The notes under the pieces were generated by a model. That model was not told the DNA's origin and made no database searches. It worked only from the letters and a program-made list of their open reading frames with translations. DNA of 54,230 nucleotides from Methanothermobacter sp049720995 (lineage in GTDB: Archaea; Methanobacteriota; Methanobacteria; Methanobacteriales; Methanothermobacteraceae): positions 1-54,230 of the forward strand of contig NZ_JBNASF010000010.1 in the NCBI RefSeq assembly GCF_049720995.1, in the 5' to 3' direction. The translations under genes were made by a program, and so were the position numbers. The first letter of the stretch is position 1, and every line of letters begins with the position of its first letter. Below, one piece after another: positions 44,056-53,318 of the stretch.

Positions 44056-46131
44056 TTAAATTGTTATATACACAGGAAGCCTGCCTTTTGCACCGTAGAA
44101 TGCCAGTATCCTGCTGTAGATGTATACAAGGCGCGTAAAGCTCACCCTGCCACGTGCTGTTGACGCATACCTGGGGGCCCTTCCATACCTGTTTATGAAG
44201 TCCCTGATACTGACAGCCACTGACACGTAGGCTGACCTTGAGAGTTTACCTGACCTCCATGTGCCGGTGCTTCCAGCATAACCCACGGCCCGTGGTTTTA
44301 ATGGATTCTGATTTCCTGAGCTGATCTGGATCGTGGCGCGTGCAAGTAAATCTAGGAACTGGGCCATGGAGTACCTCTTTGATGCAATTGTAACAGATGA
44401 TGGCAGTTTACGGTAGCGCAGGTAGTGGTTCCTGACGTTCACGGCTGCAGCGACAAGCTGGTTGATGGTTATACCCTCTGCCGGTGGGGCGGGCCTAACC
44501 GTTACCGTGGTGTTAACAATCTGGTTATCCAGAGCAGCGGACACAGCTGCAACCCCCGGTGCATTGAGGTTCCTGAGAGTTGAGGATGCAAACCCACCAC
44601 TCATCACAGCATCACTGATTGTACCATAGGTTGTTGCAAAGTCTACAAGCCCCCTGTATGGTACAGGGGTTGCATGCAGTGTACCTTCACTGTCATGGAG
44701 TAGATCTGCCCTTATGAGGGATGTGCCCCCCACCATAACGGTTGCTGGATTCGCAGTTAAAGTGAGGACAATCCATGGGTTTGCTGTAACATCACCTGAT
44801 GTGAGTTCACTGAAGTCCGGTGTGTTAGACCCCCACCAGTTGAATCTGGCATCAACTCCCGGGCCGTCCTCACAGAACACGTCGGCTCCAGGGTTATCCA
44901 GGATACGGCAGAAGCTTATCACTGTGAGGGTGAAGTAGCTTAGGACCGCTGATCCTCTATTCCAGGTCTCTGCAAGGTTACCTGTGAATGTGGATTCTGT
45001 GATATTCGCAAGGGCTGCCAAGAAATTGCTTATACCTCCCCCTGCGTTCCCCGCCCTGTTACCTGTGAATGTAGTGTTCCTGACTGTCAGATTCCCATAA
45101 TTGTTCCTGATCCCACCACCATGTTCTGATGCCACGTTCTCCTCAAGGGTGCACCCGGATACTGTGGTGTTAAGAGTAGCTGCATGGATACCGGCACCGT
45201 AATTCGCACTGTTTGACCTGAAAAGGGAGTCTGATACCTCAAGATTCACGAATGAATCGTCAGAGTTTCTTAATCCTGAGATGCCCCCACCATAGCCTGC
45301 GATGTTGTAGATGAAAACGGATCTGGTCACGGTAACCATGACTTCCGTGCCGTCTGCTGCCCACACACATAAACCGCCACCATGGATGTTCGCGGTGTTC
45401 AATGCAATGGTAGAATTGCATATGAACGTATCTCCACCGGTGTAAATCCCGCCACCATTTTCTGCATGGCCAAGGGCAAATGATGAGTCCCTGATGTTAA
45501 GGGATGAATTTCGGGCGCTGTATATGGATCCCCCGCACCCTGAAGCCTCATTCTCATCAAAGGTTGATTCTTTAACCTCAAGCACTCCCCCACTGTATAC
45601 TGCACCACCATCCTCTGCGTTATTCTCGAGGAGGTAGCTTTCAATCAGTTTCACCGTACCTTCACTGTAGATGGCGCCGCCCCTGGTGGCGGTGCTGTGC
45701 ATGAGGAGGCAGTTTTCCACCTGGAGATCGCCGTGGTTCAGCACTACCCCACCCTCAGGTGCACTGCCATTCTTCAGTGTGAGGTTCCTGAGGACCAGAA
45801 CCGCTCCAGAGGACACATTGAATGCCCTCCCTATGGCCTCGCAGTCTATCACCGTACCGGTGGTTGACTGGCCAGTGATGGTGAGGTTCCTGTCTATCAG
45901 GATGTTCCTGTTACCCTCACCACGGTATTCACCATCCGCAAGCCAGATCCGGTCCCCCGAGGCCGAGGACAGGGTCGCGTTTCCAACTGTGGCCTTGGCA
46001 GCCTCCCATGAGAGCCCATCATTATCATCAGACCCGCCTGTGGCGTTGACATAGATGTCAGCTGCAGAGGCGGTTCCTGATAAAATGAGGAGCGCTGCAA
46101 TGGCAGCTATTATATACAGATATTTTACCAT
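44056..46131 (-). CDS. Secreted beta-helix adhesin-like protein with pseudomurein-binding repeats
   Basis: A surface protein of 691 residues from the chosen start. A signal peptide (MVKYLYIIAAIAALLILSG, ending at TASA) precedes IYVNATGGSDDNDGLSWEAA, the typical start of a parallel beta-helix (Pmp/polymorphic-repeat type). Repeats with GGGI and NxxxF patterns run to about residue 440, an Ig-like segment follows (about 460-545), and two pseudomurein-binding repeats (about 560-690) tether it to the wall. ATG 46131 is preferred because GGAG lies eight nucleotides upstream. The in-frame ATG at 46155 is inside the leader hairpin. It probably mediates adhesion or structural roles and lacks a catalytic peptidase domain. 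Confidence 0.87.
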   Translation of the reverse strand: MVKYLYIIAAIAALLILSGTASAADIYVNATGGSDDNDGLSWEAAKATVGNATLSSASGDRIWLADGEYRGEGNRNILIDRNLTITGQSTTGTVIDCEAIGRAFNVSSGAVLVLRNLTLKNGSAPEGGVVLNHGDLQVENCLLMHSTATRGGAIYSEGTVKLIESYLLENNAEDGGAVYSGGVLEVKESTFDENEASGCGGSIYSARNSSLNIRDSSFALGHAENGGGIYTGGDTFICNSTIALNTANIHGGGLCVWAADGTEVMVTVTRSVFIYNIAGYGGGISGLRNSDDSFVNLEVSDSLFRSNSANYGAGIHAATLNTTVSGCTLEENVASEHGGGIRNNYGNLTVRNTTFTGNRAGNAGGGISNFLAALANITESTFTGNLAETWNRGSAVLSYFTLTVISFCRILDNPGADVFCEDGPGVDARFNWWGSNTPDFSELTSGDVTANPWIVLTLTANPATVMVGGTSLIRADLLHDSEGTLHATPVPYRGLVDFATTYGTISDAVMSGGFASSTLRNLNAPGVAAVSAALDNQIVNTTVTVRPAPPAEGITINQLVAAAVNVRNHYLRYRKLPSSVTIASKRYSMAQFLDLLARATIQISSGNQNPLKPRAVGYAGSTGTWRSGKLSRSAYVSVAVSIRDFINRYGRAPRYASTARGRVSFTRLVYIYSRILAFYGAKGRLPVYITI

Positions 46132-46139
46132 TTGCCTAT

Positions 46140-46196
46140 CTCCTGTTATCTGCACATTAAATGTGCATGTATAGATCTGGTTTAATGTATTTAAAA
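46140..46196 (-). promoter_or_regulatory. TATA box, leader stem-loop and RBS of beta-helix protein gene
   Basis: On the minus strand a TATA-like TTTTAAATA starts at 46196. A perfect palindrome TGCACAT-3-ATGTGCA lies at 46167-46151, then seven bases, then GGAG (46143-46140). The arrangement resembles the leaders of the two C71-type genes in this window, with a slightly longer spacer and an ATG start. Confidence 0.6.
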
Positions 46197-46272
46197 GTTT
46201 TTCAAAAACGGCTGATAGTTTTAAATTATGGAAATACGTAACATAATATGATTAAATAATTTAAAGAGCAGG

Positions 46273-46630
46273 TTAACTGATCCCCCAGCTTCTATCAAGG
46301 TGCCCTGACATGATACGTCCCCCGAACCCCATCCTCTTCTCATCACTGTCCTTCAGGACTATTACTCCATGACTGTGCTGTAATTCATAGAAATTGGTGC
46401 CTGATTCATTATAAAAAGATCCATCCCGTCTGTTCGGAGTCCGGATAGAAGGTCATCCATGAGTTCCAGGTGAAAGCTGAGTTCATCGTACCTCTTCAGG
46501 TGTTCCCTGAGTATAACGCCTATTTCAGAACCCCGGGGGGTTCCCCTACCCCCTTGCAGTGGAAGGAGGTATGCGGTGCTGATCTCATCCCCTTTACCTT
46601 GAAGTTTCAGGGGTTTTTCCCATTTTTCTG
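46273..46630 (-). pseudogene. MNT-type nucleotidyltransferase-like remnant
   Basis: In the gap between the beta-helix gene and the zinc-ribbon gene, the minus strand holds fragments of a small protein: IGVILREHLKRYDELSFHLE and SGLRTDGMDLFIMNQAP. After a frame change near 46410 it continues as NFYELQHSHGVIVLKDSD. The pattern resembles minimal nucleotidyltransferase (MNT) domain proteins, partners of HEPN toxins. The usual GS-x-A-R-G active-site motif is not seen. It is clearly not intact. Confidence 0.45.
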
Positions 46631-46865
46631 GTTTTCAGTGTCCATCAGGTTTCAGCTGATAAATTCTGAATAACCCCAGATATGAGGTACCGGCCGGCCA
46701 GGAGATTGACTTCGTAATATGCATCTATAACGAATATAAGGATCTCTAAAAGTTTTTACCATCAAGTTGATACATTAAGATAGAATGTGTTAAGTGATCG
46801 GGATGCCTGGAAGAGAACCCCGACCCCATATCAAACAGGAAAAACTGGATAATATCAGAGGGGAT

Positions 46866-47214
46866 ATGAAAATCATATGTAGAAACTGTGGGGCAGAGAA
46901 CCCAAAGGACAGTAACTTCTGTTCAGGGTGCGGAAGACGCCTCAACAGGGAAATCTGCGTCCGATGCGGTACCGAAAATGCTGATAATGCCATCTACTGC
47001 AGAAGATGTGGCATGAAACTTGAGGGTGACGTCCCGGAAGGTTACGGCACCATTCCCTACAGGAACATGGAGGGACTCACAGCACTTGAATTCATACTTA
47101 TACTTCTATTCTCACCCCTTGCAGGTTTAATAGGATTTCCTTGTATGGTACGGTGAAAAACCAAAGAAGGCACGGCAGTCCCTTATCATAGCCCTTTTGA
47201 TGTTCTCTTTGTAA
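46866..47214 (+). pseudogene. Double zinc-ribbon membrane protein, probable frameshift
   Basis: From ATG 46866 (AGAGGGGAT upstream) two zinc ribbons are encoded: CRNCGAENPKDSNFCSGCG and CVRCGTENADNAIYCRRCG. A hydrophobic helix (LEFILILLFSPLAGLIGF) comes next. The frame ends at 47156, but the +1 frame from about 47140 continues sensibly (FLVWYGEKPKKARQSLIIAL) to TAA at 47212-47214. The natural protein would be about 115 residues with a basic tail and second helix. A one-base difference near 47140 explains this. The protein may still function without its tail. Confidence 0.6.
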
Positions 47215-47240
47215 TGATCATATTCCTTTTCCAGGGCACT

Positions 47241-47720
47241 TCAAATGATTTTACTATTAAACTGGGCACCCTCCATTTCAAGGAGCCTCCTCTTAAGATC
47301 AGTACCCCCCTGGTAACCCCCTGGGCTCCCATCGCTTCTTATAACCCGATGGCATGGGATGATAAGTGGAAATGGATTACCTGCCAGTGCCCTGGCCGCA
47401 CTCCTTGCACCACCACCCGCAGCCTCCGCAACCTCAGCATATGAGAGCGTGGATCCCCTGGGGATATCAGATACAATCAGTAGAACCCTCCTCTGGTATT
47501 CTGTGCATACCCTCCAGTCAAGTACCTGGAGATCAAAGCGCACCTCTTCACCATCGAGGAATCTCCATAGGGAACCTGTGAGTTCCCCAATGAATTCACA
47601 CTCCGGGCCACCGGCGGTACCCTGAAGATTATCCCCATCAGAGGCAAAGAAGATCCTCTGAACCCCTCCATCTCCACATAAAATAGAAACACATGCCAGT
47701 GGATGCCTCAGAATATACAT
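47241..47720 (-). CDS. ogt: Methylated-DNA-protein cysteine methyltransferase
   Basis: A 159-residue DNA repair protein that removes alkyl groups from O6-alkylguanine in a single-turnover reaction. The active site is IIPCHRVI with the acceptor Cys, followed by GSPGGYQGGTDLKRRLLEME, which matches the usual guanine-binding loop and C-terminal helix. GSTLSYAEVAEAAGG is the helix-turn-helix region. The N-terminal domain is short. It is divergent from the large kinase gene at 47772. Confidence 0.93.
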   Translation of the reverse strand: MYILRHPLACVSILCGDGGVQRIFFASDGDNLQGTAGGPECEFIGELTGSLWRFLDGEEVRFDLQVLDWRVCTEYQRRVLLIVSDIPRGSTLSYAEVAEAAGGGARSAARALAGNPFPLIIPCHRVIRSDGSPGGYQGGTDLKRRLLEMEGAQFNSKII

Positions 47721-47771
47721 ACACTTAAATGTTCTGCTGTTATTAATGTATATTAATAGTGGGGGTGTTCC

Positions 47772-50021
47772 ATGGACAGAAACCTCAGGATATTCATCAT
47801 AGCCATGATCATTCTTTCGGTTATATCACAGTTTTCAGCCTTCAAAAATGACATGGTATCCCTTATAACTGTAATAACAAACCTTGCAGCATTTCTGGCT
47901 CTCTTATACGCCAGCATATACTCAAGAAAGGTCTACCCCCACCTCTACCTCACCCTGATACTTTTATCCGCTGGCCAGTTCTTTTCATTCCTTGGTGACC
48001 TTACATGGTTCATACTTCAAAGCATACTCTCACTGAATCCCTACCCCTCAGTGGCAGATATATTCTACCTCCTCTACTATCCACTATTTGCAGCAGGCAT
48101 ATTCACAATCCCCGCCAGAAGATACTCTGATCTAAAGTCAGTCCTCGACCTGCTAATAATTCTCGTGACATTTACATCTGCAGTCTGGGTTTTTATTCTG
48201 AAGCCAACAGTACTTGCTGGTGGAAATCTAACAGAAGTAACTGTATCGGTACTTTACGTACTGGGGGACCTCCTTATAATCTTCATGATAATGGACCTGA
48301 TAATAAACAAGCTGGGACGCTTCAGGTCAAGAACCCTCTACATCTTCCTTGCAAGCATAGCCCTGCTAATCGCAGCGGACATTTCATTCACCTATCAGAC
48401 CATAACAGGAACCTATGCTGAGGGTACCTTTCAGGACCTCCTGTGGCCATTCAGTTACATCATTCTCATCATTGCAGTGAATGAATTCTTCAGTGAGAAC
48501 TGGTCCATTCCCATATACCTCACAAGAAGGATTTCAGTTGTTACATATATACCATATGAATTCATGATCCTCTCCTACATTTTAACAGCCTACAGCCTTA
48601 TTGAGACCGGTGTTAAAAATTCACTTGAACTTCTATTATCCCTTGGGGTCACAATAATTCTATTTACATTGAGGCAGCATCTCTCCATGAAGGAAAACCT
48701 CACCCTTCTAAATGAGGTTGAAGAGGAGAGGAGACGAACTGAGAATTACCTTGAGGTGGCAGGCTCCCTCATAATGGTACTGGATACCAGGAACCGTGTG
48801 AAACTGATAAACAGAAGGGGCCTTGAAATCCTTGAATGTGAACGTGGAGAAGTTGAGGGTAAAAACTGGTTCATATGCTTTGTACCCCCTGAGGACCGTA
48901 AGTGGCGCGAGGAACTCTACAATAACAAGATCAGATCCGGTGCGGATGGATACCATCTAAGAGGAAATATAATAACCTGTGATGGTAATCAGAAGACCGT
49001 AGCATGGCATGTCAGGTTCCTCAGGGAAAATGGTGAGTTCACAGGGAGCATAATCTCAGGTGAGGATGTTACAGAGATGCAGAAAACCAGGAAAGCCCTT
49101 AAGCTGAGTGAGAAGAGATACAGGGAGATATTCGAACTGGCACCAAGCCCAATAATCTCACTGGAAGAGGACCTCACCATAAGGGACTGCAACAACCGGG
49201 CAGAATCCGTTCTTGGCTACCCTAAGGAGGATCTTGAGGGGAGAAACCTCAGCGAATTCATACATCCCGATGATTCAGAGAAGGAGGTTGAGGGAACCCG
49301 GCGCCTCCTCAAATCCGATGGTGAGATCATATATGCAAACCTCAAGCTTACACGTGTTGGGGATGAAGTCATCCTCATAGTGGAGGACCAGACAGATATA
49401 ATCAGGTCCCTCAGGGAGAAGGAGCTGCTGCTCCGGGAGATACACCACAGGGTCAAGAACAACCTCCAGATAATATCAAGCCTCCTCAGCATACAGGAGC
49501 GCAAAATTGAATCAGATGAACTCTCAAAGGTCCTCAGGGAGAGCCGTGACCGTATAAGGTCCATTGCCCTTGTCCACGAGCACCTGTACCGCTCAACAGA
49601 CCTCACAACCATAAGGATAAGGGACTACCTCATTAACCTTATCTCAAAGATAAGCCAGGGGCAGGTGGAGAAGGATACCACCAGGATCAGGACAGATATA
49701 GAGGACCTTGAATTCAACCTGGAGACAAGTCTCTCTATTGGACTCATAGTCAATGAACTCGTCACCAATTCACTGGAACACTCCGGTGCAGAGAACATAG
49801 AGGTCAGGTTAAGGGGCCTCGATGGAAGATTTGAACTTGTGGTATCAGATGATGGAAGGGGCGTTGAGTCACCGGACGTGCTTGAGGGATCAGGTAACAT
49901 GGGATGGTACCTTGTAAGTGCCCTTGCAGATCAGCTTGATGCCCACATTAACATTGAAACAGAAGAGGGTTTAACCGTCACCCTCAGGTTCAGGGAGCTC
50001 GGATACAGAGACAGATACTGA
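47772..50021 (+). CDS. Membrane sensor histidine kinase (TM-PAS-PAS-HisKA_2-HATPase)
   Basis: A 749-residue sensor kinase. Residues 1-300 have about nine hydrophobic helices. A coiled stretch follows (about 310-330), then a first PAS domain (about 330-440, VLDTRNRVKLINRRGLE) and a second (about 450-545, ISLEEDLTIRDCNNRAE). The HisKA_2 motif REIHHRVKNNLQ has its His pair at 558-559. NELVTNSLEHSG and DDGRGV are the N and G boxes. The C-terminal tail FRELGYRDRY matches the other two kinases. GGGGGTG lies close before the ATG. It is 76 bases upstream of an MgtE-like gene, in the same direction. No response regulator is found in the window. Confidence 0.9.
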   Translation: MDRNLRIFIIAMIILSVISQFSAFKNDMVSLITVITNLAAFLALLYASIYSRKVYPHLYLTLILLSAGQFFSFLGDLTWFILQSILSLNPYPSVADIFYLLYYPLFAAGIFTIPARRYSDLKSVLDLLIILVTFTSAVWVFILKPTVLAGGNLTEVTVSVLYVLGDLLIIFMIMDLIINKLGRFRSRTLYIFLASIALLIAADISFTYQTITGTYAEGTFQDLLWPFSYIILIIAVNEFFSENWSIPIYLTRRISVVTYIPYEFMILSYILTAYSLIETGVKNSLELLLSLGVTIILFTLRQHLSMKENLTLLNEVEEERRRTENYLEVAGSLIMVLDTRNRVKLINRRGLEILECERGEVEGKNWFICFVPPEDRKWREELYNNKIRSGADGYHLRGNIITCDGNQKTVAWHVRFLRENGEFTGSIISGEDVTEMQKTRKALKLSEKRYREIFELAPSPIISLEEDLTIRDCNNRAESVLGYPKEDLEGRNLSEFIHPDDSEKEVEGTRRLLKSDGEIIYANLKLTRVGDEVILIVEDQTDIIRSLREKELLLREIHHRVKNNLQIISSLLSIQERKIESDELSKVLRESRDRIRSIALVHEHLYRSTDLTTIRIRDYLINLISKISQGQVEKDTTRIRTDIEDLEFNLETSLSIGLIVNELVTNSLEHSGAENIEVRLRGLDGRFELVVSDDGRGVESPDVLEGSGNMGWYLVSALADQLDAHINIETEEGLTVTLRFRELGYRDRY

Positions 50022-50097
50022 GTGCATCTTCAGGAAACTGCCAGCCCAGAAAGAAACATGCAGGGAACACCCTGAAATCCGACCCAGACAGATAAAA

Positions 50098-51042
50098 ATG
50101 CTGATTGGTATCATGAAATTTCGAATAACAGATAGAATCCCGGCAGCCACCCAGGATATGCGCACTGAGGATGTCCTCAGAAATATAAGGGAAGATGTTG
50201 CGGAATATGACAGCATAGACTACATCTACGTCCTTGAGGATAGTAAACTCCTGGGTGTAGTTTCCATAAGGGAACTCCTCTCCACCAATGGAAAGGTCGG
50301 TGACATCATGCAGAGGAATATTGTATCCATAACCCCCGAAGATGACCCGTTTGATATACCCTACATGGCACTTTCACATGGAATTAAGGCCATACCCGTG
50401 GTTGACCAGGAGGGCAGATTCATGGGCGCGGTGACCCACGATGAGATCATAAGGATACTGAAGATTGAGGCCGACCGGGACATACTACACTTCGGGGGAG
50501 TATTCCACAGGGTCATCGACCAGGACCCGGGGGCACTGGACATGGTGAGGTCAAGGGTACCCTGGCTCGTGGTGGGGGTCATTGGTGGTACCATCACAGC
50601 AGCCCTCATAGGGAGCTTTGAGGACCTCCTATCAGAGTTCATAGCACTGGCATCCTTCATACCAGTAATGGTATACATGAGTGACGCCGTCGGAACCCAG
50701 TCAGAGGCCCTTATAATACGTAAGATTGCAGTGGACCCATCAATGAAGCCCCTCCTCTATATTAGAAGGGAATTCATGGTGGCAGCCGGGATAGGGGCCC
50801 TTTCATCTGCCTTCGCTGGTTTGATGGCGGGTCTTGCAAGGATGAACACGTCGCTGGGATTGATCGTCTTCATATCAATGTTTTTCAGTGTCCTTGCAGC
50901 TGTCCTCATATCCACCGCATCCCCCCTGATATTCCGCAGGCTCGGATTCGACCCGGCGGTTGCAACCGGACCCCTGGCCACCATCCTCAGTGACTTCACA
51001 ACAACACTGATATACCTCAGTGTTGCATCATCACTCCTGTAA
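50098..51042 (+). CDS. MgtE-like divalent cation transporter with CBS domains
   Basis: A 314-residue protein with two CBS domains (about 20-130) and five membrane helices (about 155-314). PVMVYMSDAVGTQSEALIIR corresponds to the MgtE/SLC41 family signature. The N-terminal superhelical domain of bacterial MgtE is missing, so gating would rely on the CBS pair alone. Likely substrate is Mg2+. Start: ATG 50098 gives a short extra N-terminus, and ATG 50113 (MKFRITDRIP) is an alternative; neither has a strong ribosome binding site. The coiled-coil gene starts 14 bases after its stop. Confidence 0.85.
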   Translation: MLIGIMKFRITDRIPAATQDMRTEDVLRNIREDVAEYDSIDYIYVLEDSKLLGVVSIRELLSTNGKVGDIMQRNIVSITPEDDPFDIPYMALSHGIKAIPVVDQEGRFMGAVTHDEIIRILKIEADRDILHFGGVFHRVIDQDPGALDMVRSRVPWLVVGVIGGTITAALIGSFEDLLSEFIALASFIPVMVYMSDAVGTQSEALIIRKIAVDPSMKPLLYIRREFMVAAGIGALSSAFAGLMAGLARMNTSLGLIVFISMFFSVLAAVLISTASPLIFRRLGFDPAVATGPLATILSDFTTTLIYLSVASSLL

Positions 51043-51055
51043 TAGGAGGACTTTC

Positions 51056-51442
51056 ATGGATCATGACGAGAGAATTGAAGAACTGGAGTTTGAGATAAAG
51101 GAGAAGGATAAAAGAATAAGGGAACTTGAACTGAAGCTCGCCGAGTGCAGGGGGCGCGTTGATGAGCTGAGGTCCGAGAAGTCAGAGCTGCAGGAGGAGG
51201 TTAACAGGCTCCATGTCATGAAGCTTGACCTTAAGCTCAGGAACCTTCAGGAACTTGAGGATGAGAACAACCGCCTCAAGCACAGGATAGAGATAACCAA
51301 GGGACTTCTTGACGATGCCCGGGAAAGGCTTGAGGTTCTTGAGGGCGTTGTGGATGAGTTTCTAGATCAGGGATTAACCGGGAGGTTGATGGGTAGGGAA
51401 CCTGAAGGTCTCATCTACTACAGGAAGAGGTTCGGGGACTGA
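51056..51442 (+). CDS. Coiled-coil protein of unknown function
   Basis: A 128-residue, highly charged protein. Residues 5-105 form an almost continuous heptad pattern (IEELEFEIKEKDKRIREL and onward), predicted to be a long coiled coil. The C-terminal 20 residues are less regular (EPEGLIYYRKRFGD). ATG 51056 has AGGAGG six nucleotides upstream and follows the MgtE-like gene by 13 bases, so the two are likely co-transcribed. No domain is recognised, and a structural or adaptor role is possible. Confidence 0.72.
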   Translation: MDHDERIEELEFEIKEKDKRIRELELKLAECRGRVDELRSEKSELQEEVNRLHVMKLDLKLRNLQELEDENNRLKHRIEITKGLLDDARERLEVLEGVVDEFLDQGLTGRLMGREPEGLIYYRKRFGD

Positions 51443-51460
51443 AAAACCAGCCACAGGATT

Positions 51461-51576
51461 TGGAAATCATCCACCACTACCCGGCATCTACATCAATCTC
51501 CCATAAACCTCAATGGATTGGAAATCATCCACCACTACCATGTATTTTCATCAATTTTTTCATAATTTCAATGAAA
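51461..51576. repeat. Degenerate tandem duplication, period 58 bp
   Basis: TGGAAATCATCCACCACTAC at 51461 recurs exactly at 51519. The rest of each 58-bp unit is similar (CATCAAT and CATAA elements at matching positions) but diverged. It lies between the coiled-coil gene and the rhodanese gene. The second unit is more AT-rich and ends near the rhodanese promoter. Confidence 0.75.
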
Positions 51577-51633
51577 AGTTGTATATCCACCATGCAACAT
51601 AATAGTATACACCAGATGTTAGGAGTGATTCAT

Positions 51634-52494
51634 ATGGAACCATATGGTGGTGGAGATGGCCGCATAAGGTGGGTGACACCCGGGTGGCTCATGGAGAACC
51701 TGGAGGATGTTGCAGTAATCGACTGCCAGCCCAACATCCACGACTACATACTTGAGCACATAGCAGGGGCAGTGTACCTCAACGAGGGCCTATTCAGGGA
51801 GCCCAGGGGTATTGCACCTGCAATGTACATCCCGGGAGACGCTGCAGAATCCATATTCAGGCAGGCCGGTGTTGAAAACAGAGAAACCGTTGTATACACA
51901 GGCACCGGCGGATTCAAGGGATGGGGTGACGGACTTGAGCAGACCATGGTTGCCTACAGCCTTGCAAGGTTCGGACATGAAGATGTCCTTGTACTGAACG
52001 GGGGACTTGCAGAATGGAAGAACGCCGGGGGAGAGGTGACAAAGGTATTCCCGGAGGTCGAGGAATCAGATTTCGCTGTTAAAGAGCAGGAGGACTTCTA
52101 CATAGAGTACCCTGAGTTAAGGAGTATGAAGGATGATGATGACGTCCTGGTACTTGATGCAAGACCACCTGAGGTCTATGAGGGTCAGGGCCCCTGGATA
52201 AAACCCGGTCACATCCCGGGGGCGGTTAACCTTCCATGGGCGAGCCTTATGGACGATGATAACAAGACACTTTTGAAGCCAGAGGAGGAGATAAGGGAAC
52301 TCGTGGAGTCTGTGGGGGCAACACCAGACAAGAAAATCATCTGCAGCTGTGGAACAGGAAGGGAGGCCACCAACGAGTTCCTGCTGTTCAGGTGGTACCT
52401 CGGATACCCTGATGTGAGAATATATGAGGGCTCATTCACCGAGTGGACCCAGATAGAGGACAACCCAACGGTAACAGGTCCTAACCCATACTGA
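51634..52494 (+). CDS. Two-domain rhodanese-like sulfurtransferase
   Basis: A 286-residue protein with two rhodanese domains, as in thiosulfate or mercaptopyruvate sulfurtransferases. In the first domain the active-site position (VVYTGTGGFKG) lacks Cys, as usual for the inactive half. The second domain has ICSCGTGREATNE, with Cys239 the likely sulfur-carrying residue. LDARPPEVYEGQGPWIKPGH is the conserved CH2 region pattern. The chosen ATG follows GGAGTGA closely. An in-frame extension to 51460 runs through the tandem duplication and is not credible as protein. The sulfur acceptor is unknown. Confidence 0.9.
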   Translation: MEPYGGGDGRIRWVTPGWLMENLEDVAVIDCQPNIHDYILEHIAGAVYLNEGLFREPRGIAPAMYIPGDAAESIFRQAGVENRETVVYTGTGGFKGWGDGLEQTMVAYSLARFGHEDVLVLNGGLAEWKNAGGEVTKVFPEVEESDFAVKEQEDFYIEYPELRSMKDDDDVLVLDARPPEVYEGQGPWIKPGHIPGAVNLPWASLMDDDNKTLLKPEEEIRELVESVGATPDKKIICSCGTGREATNEFLLFRWYLGYPDVRIYEGSFTEWTQIEDNPTVTGPNPY

Positions 52495-52507
52495 ACCCTC
52501 AAATTCC

Positions 52508-52514
52508 TTTTTTT
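52508..52514. terminator. T-tract between convergent genes
   Basis: A run of seven T lies 14 bases after the rhodanese stop, and the stop codon of the convergent protease gene is at 52521. It would terminate the plus-strand transcript. No equally long T-run is present for the opposite strand. Confidence 0.5.
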
Positions 52515-52520
52515 CTGATT

Positions 52521-53318
52521 TTAACTGAATTCTGTTTTAAGCTCTGACCCTGCGAAGAGGAGCACCGCCAGTGCTGCAGCCACATTGAGTATCATGAGGA
52601 ACACCCCCCCTGCGATCGTTGACTGGACAGGGAAGAGGAAGTAGGAGAGGTTACCTGTCGTGTGGATTACCATGGCAGCCAGTATGCTCCCTGTTGAGTT
52701 GTAAACCCAGGTGTATATCACTGAGGCAGATATTATAAGGATCAGGAAGCTCCAGAACGGTACCTGTGACTGTATACTGCCCTGTATAAAGAACAGGGGT
52801 ATGTGCCAGAGACCCCAGATGATCCCAATTATTATGGCTGCGTAGATGGGTGAGTACCTCTCCTGGAGTCGTGGAAGGGCATACCCCCTCCAGCCGAATT
52901 CCTCCTGCAGGGGACCTCCAAGGAAGAATATGTAGAGGAACACCAGGGGAACAAGCAGGGGATTGGATGTCCAGTAGAGGAAGGGCTGTGGATCACCCCA
53001 GAGGACACCCAGGTAAAGCGAAAGAGCCGTGATGACCGGGAACAGGAGGAGGATTATAGCCCACCAGATCCTCGGGAAATCACGTTTAATTCCCCTCCTC
53101 AGGAATGCGACAAGCTCATCCCTTCCCCCGTACCTGTAGGTCAGTATAATAGCAGCAAGGGTTGGTCCGAAGGCTGCAGGATTGTAGGGGCTTCTCAGAA
53201 AAGACTGAATGGGTTCAGGGAATGTGAAACCATTTGAGATCATTGCAACCGGTATCCAGAGTATCCATGAAAACAGAAAAGCCAGCATTAAAAAGTCTGA
53301 TATGCGCTCACTCTTCAC
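52521..53318 (-). CDS. CPBP family intramembrane metalloprotease
   Basis: A 265-residue membrane protein with about seven helices. GPLQEEFGWRGYALPRLQER carries the EE-x3-R motif and GIIWGLWHIPLFFI the second His motif, both characteristic of the CPBP (CAAX protease and bacteriocin-processing) family. An additional N- or H-containing motif appears near VIHTTGNLSYF. Family members cleave within or near the membrane, and some give bacteriocin immunity. The gene overlaps the end of the small gene upstream by 11 bases. Confidence 0.88.
   Translation of the reverse strand: MKSERISDFLMLAFLFSWILWIPVAMISNGFTFPEPIQSFLRSPYNPAAFGPTLAAIILTYRYGGRDELVAFLRRGIKRDFPRIWWAIILLLFPVITALSLYLGVLWGDPQPFLYWTSNPLLVPLVFLYIFFLGGPLQEEFGWRGYALPRLQERYSPIYAAIIIGIIWGLWHIPLFFIQGSIQSQVPFWSFLILIISASVIYTWVYNSTGSILAAMVIHTTGNLSYFLFPVQSTIAGGVFLMILNVAAALAVLLFAGSELKTEFS

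Noticed and set aside
51460..51633. N-terminal extension of the rhodanese
   Set aside because: It runs through a degenerate tandem repeat and is His/Pro-rich without domain character; a good RBS precedes ATG 51634.
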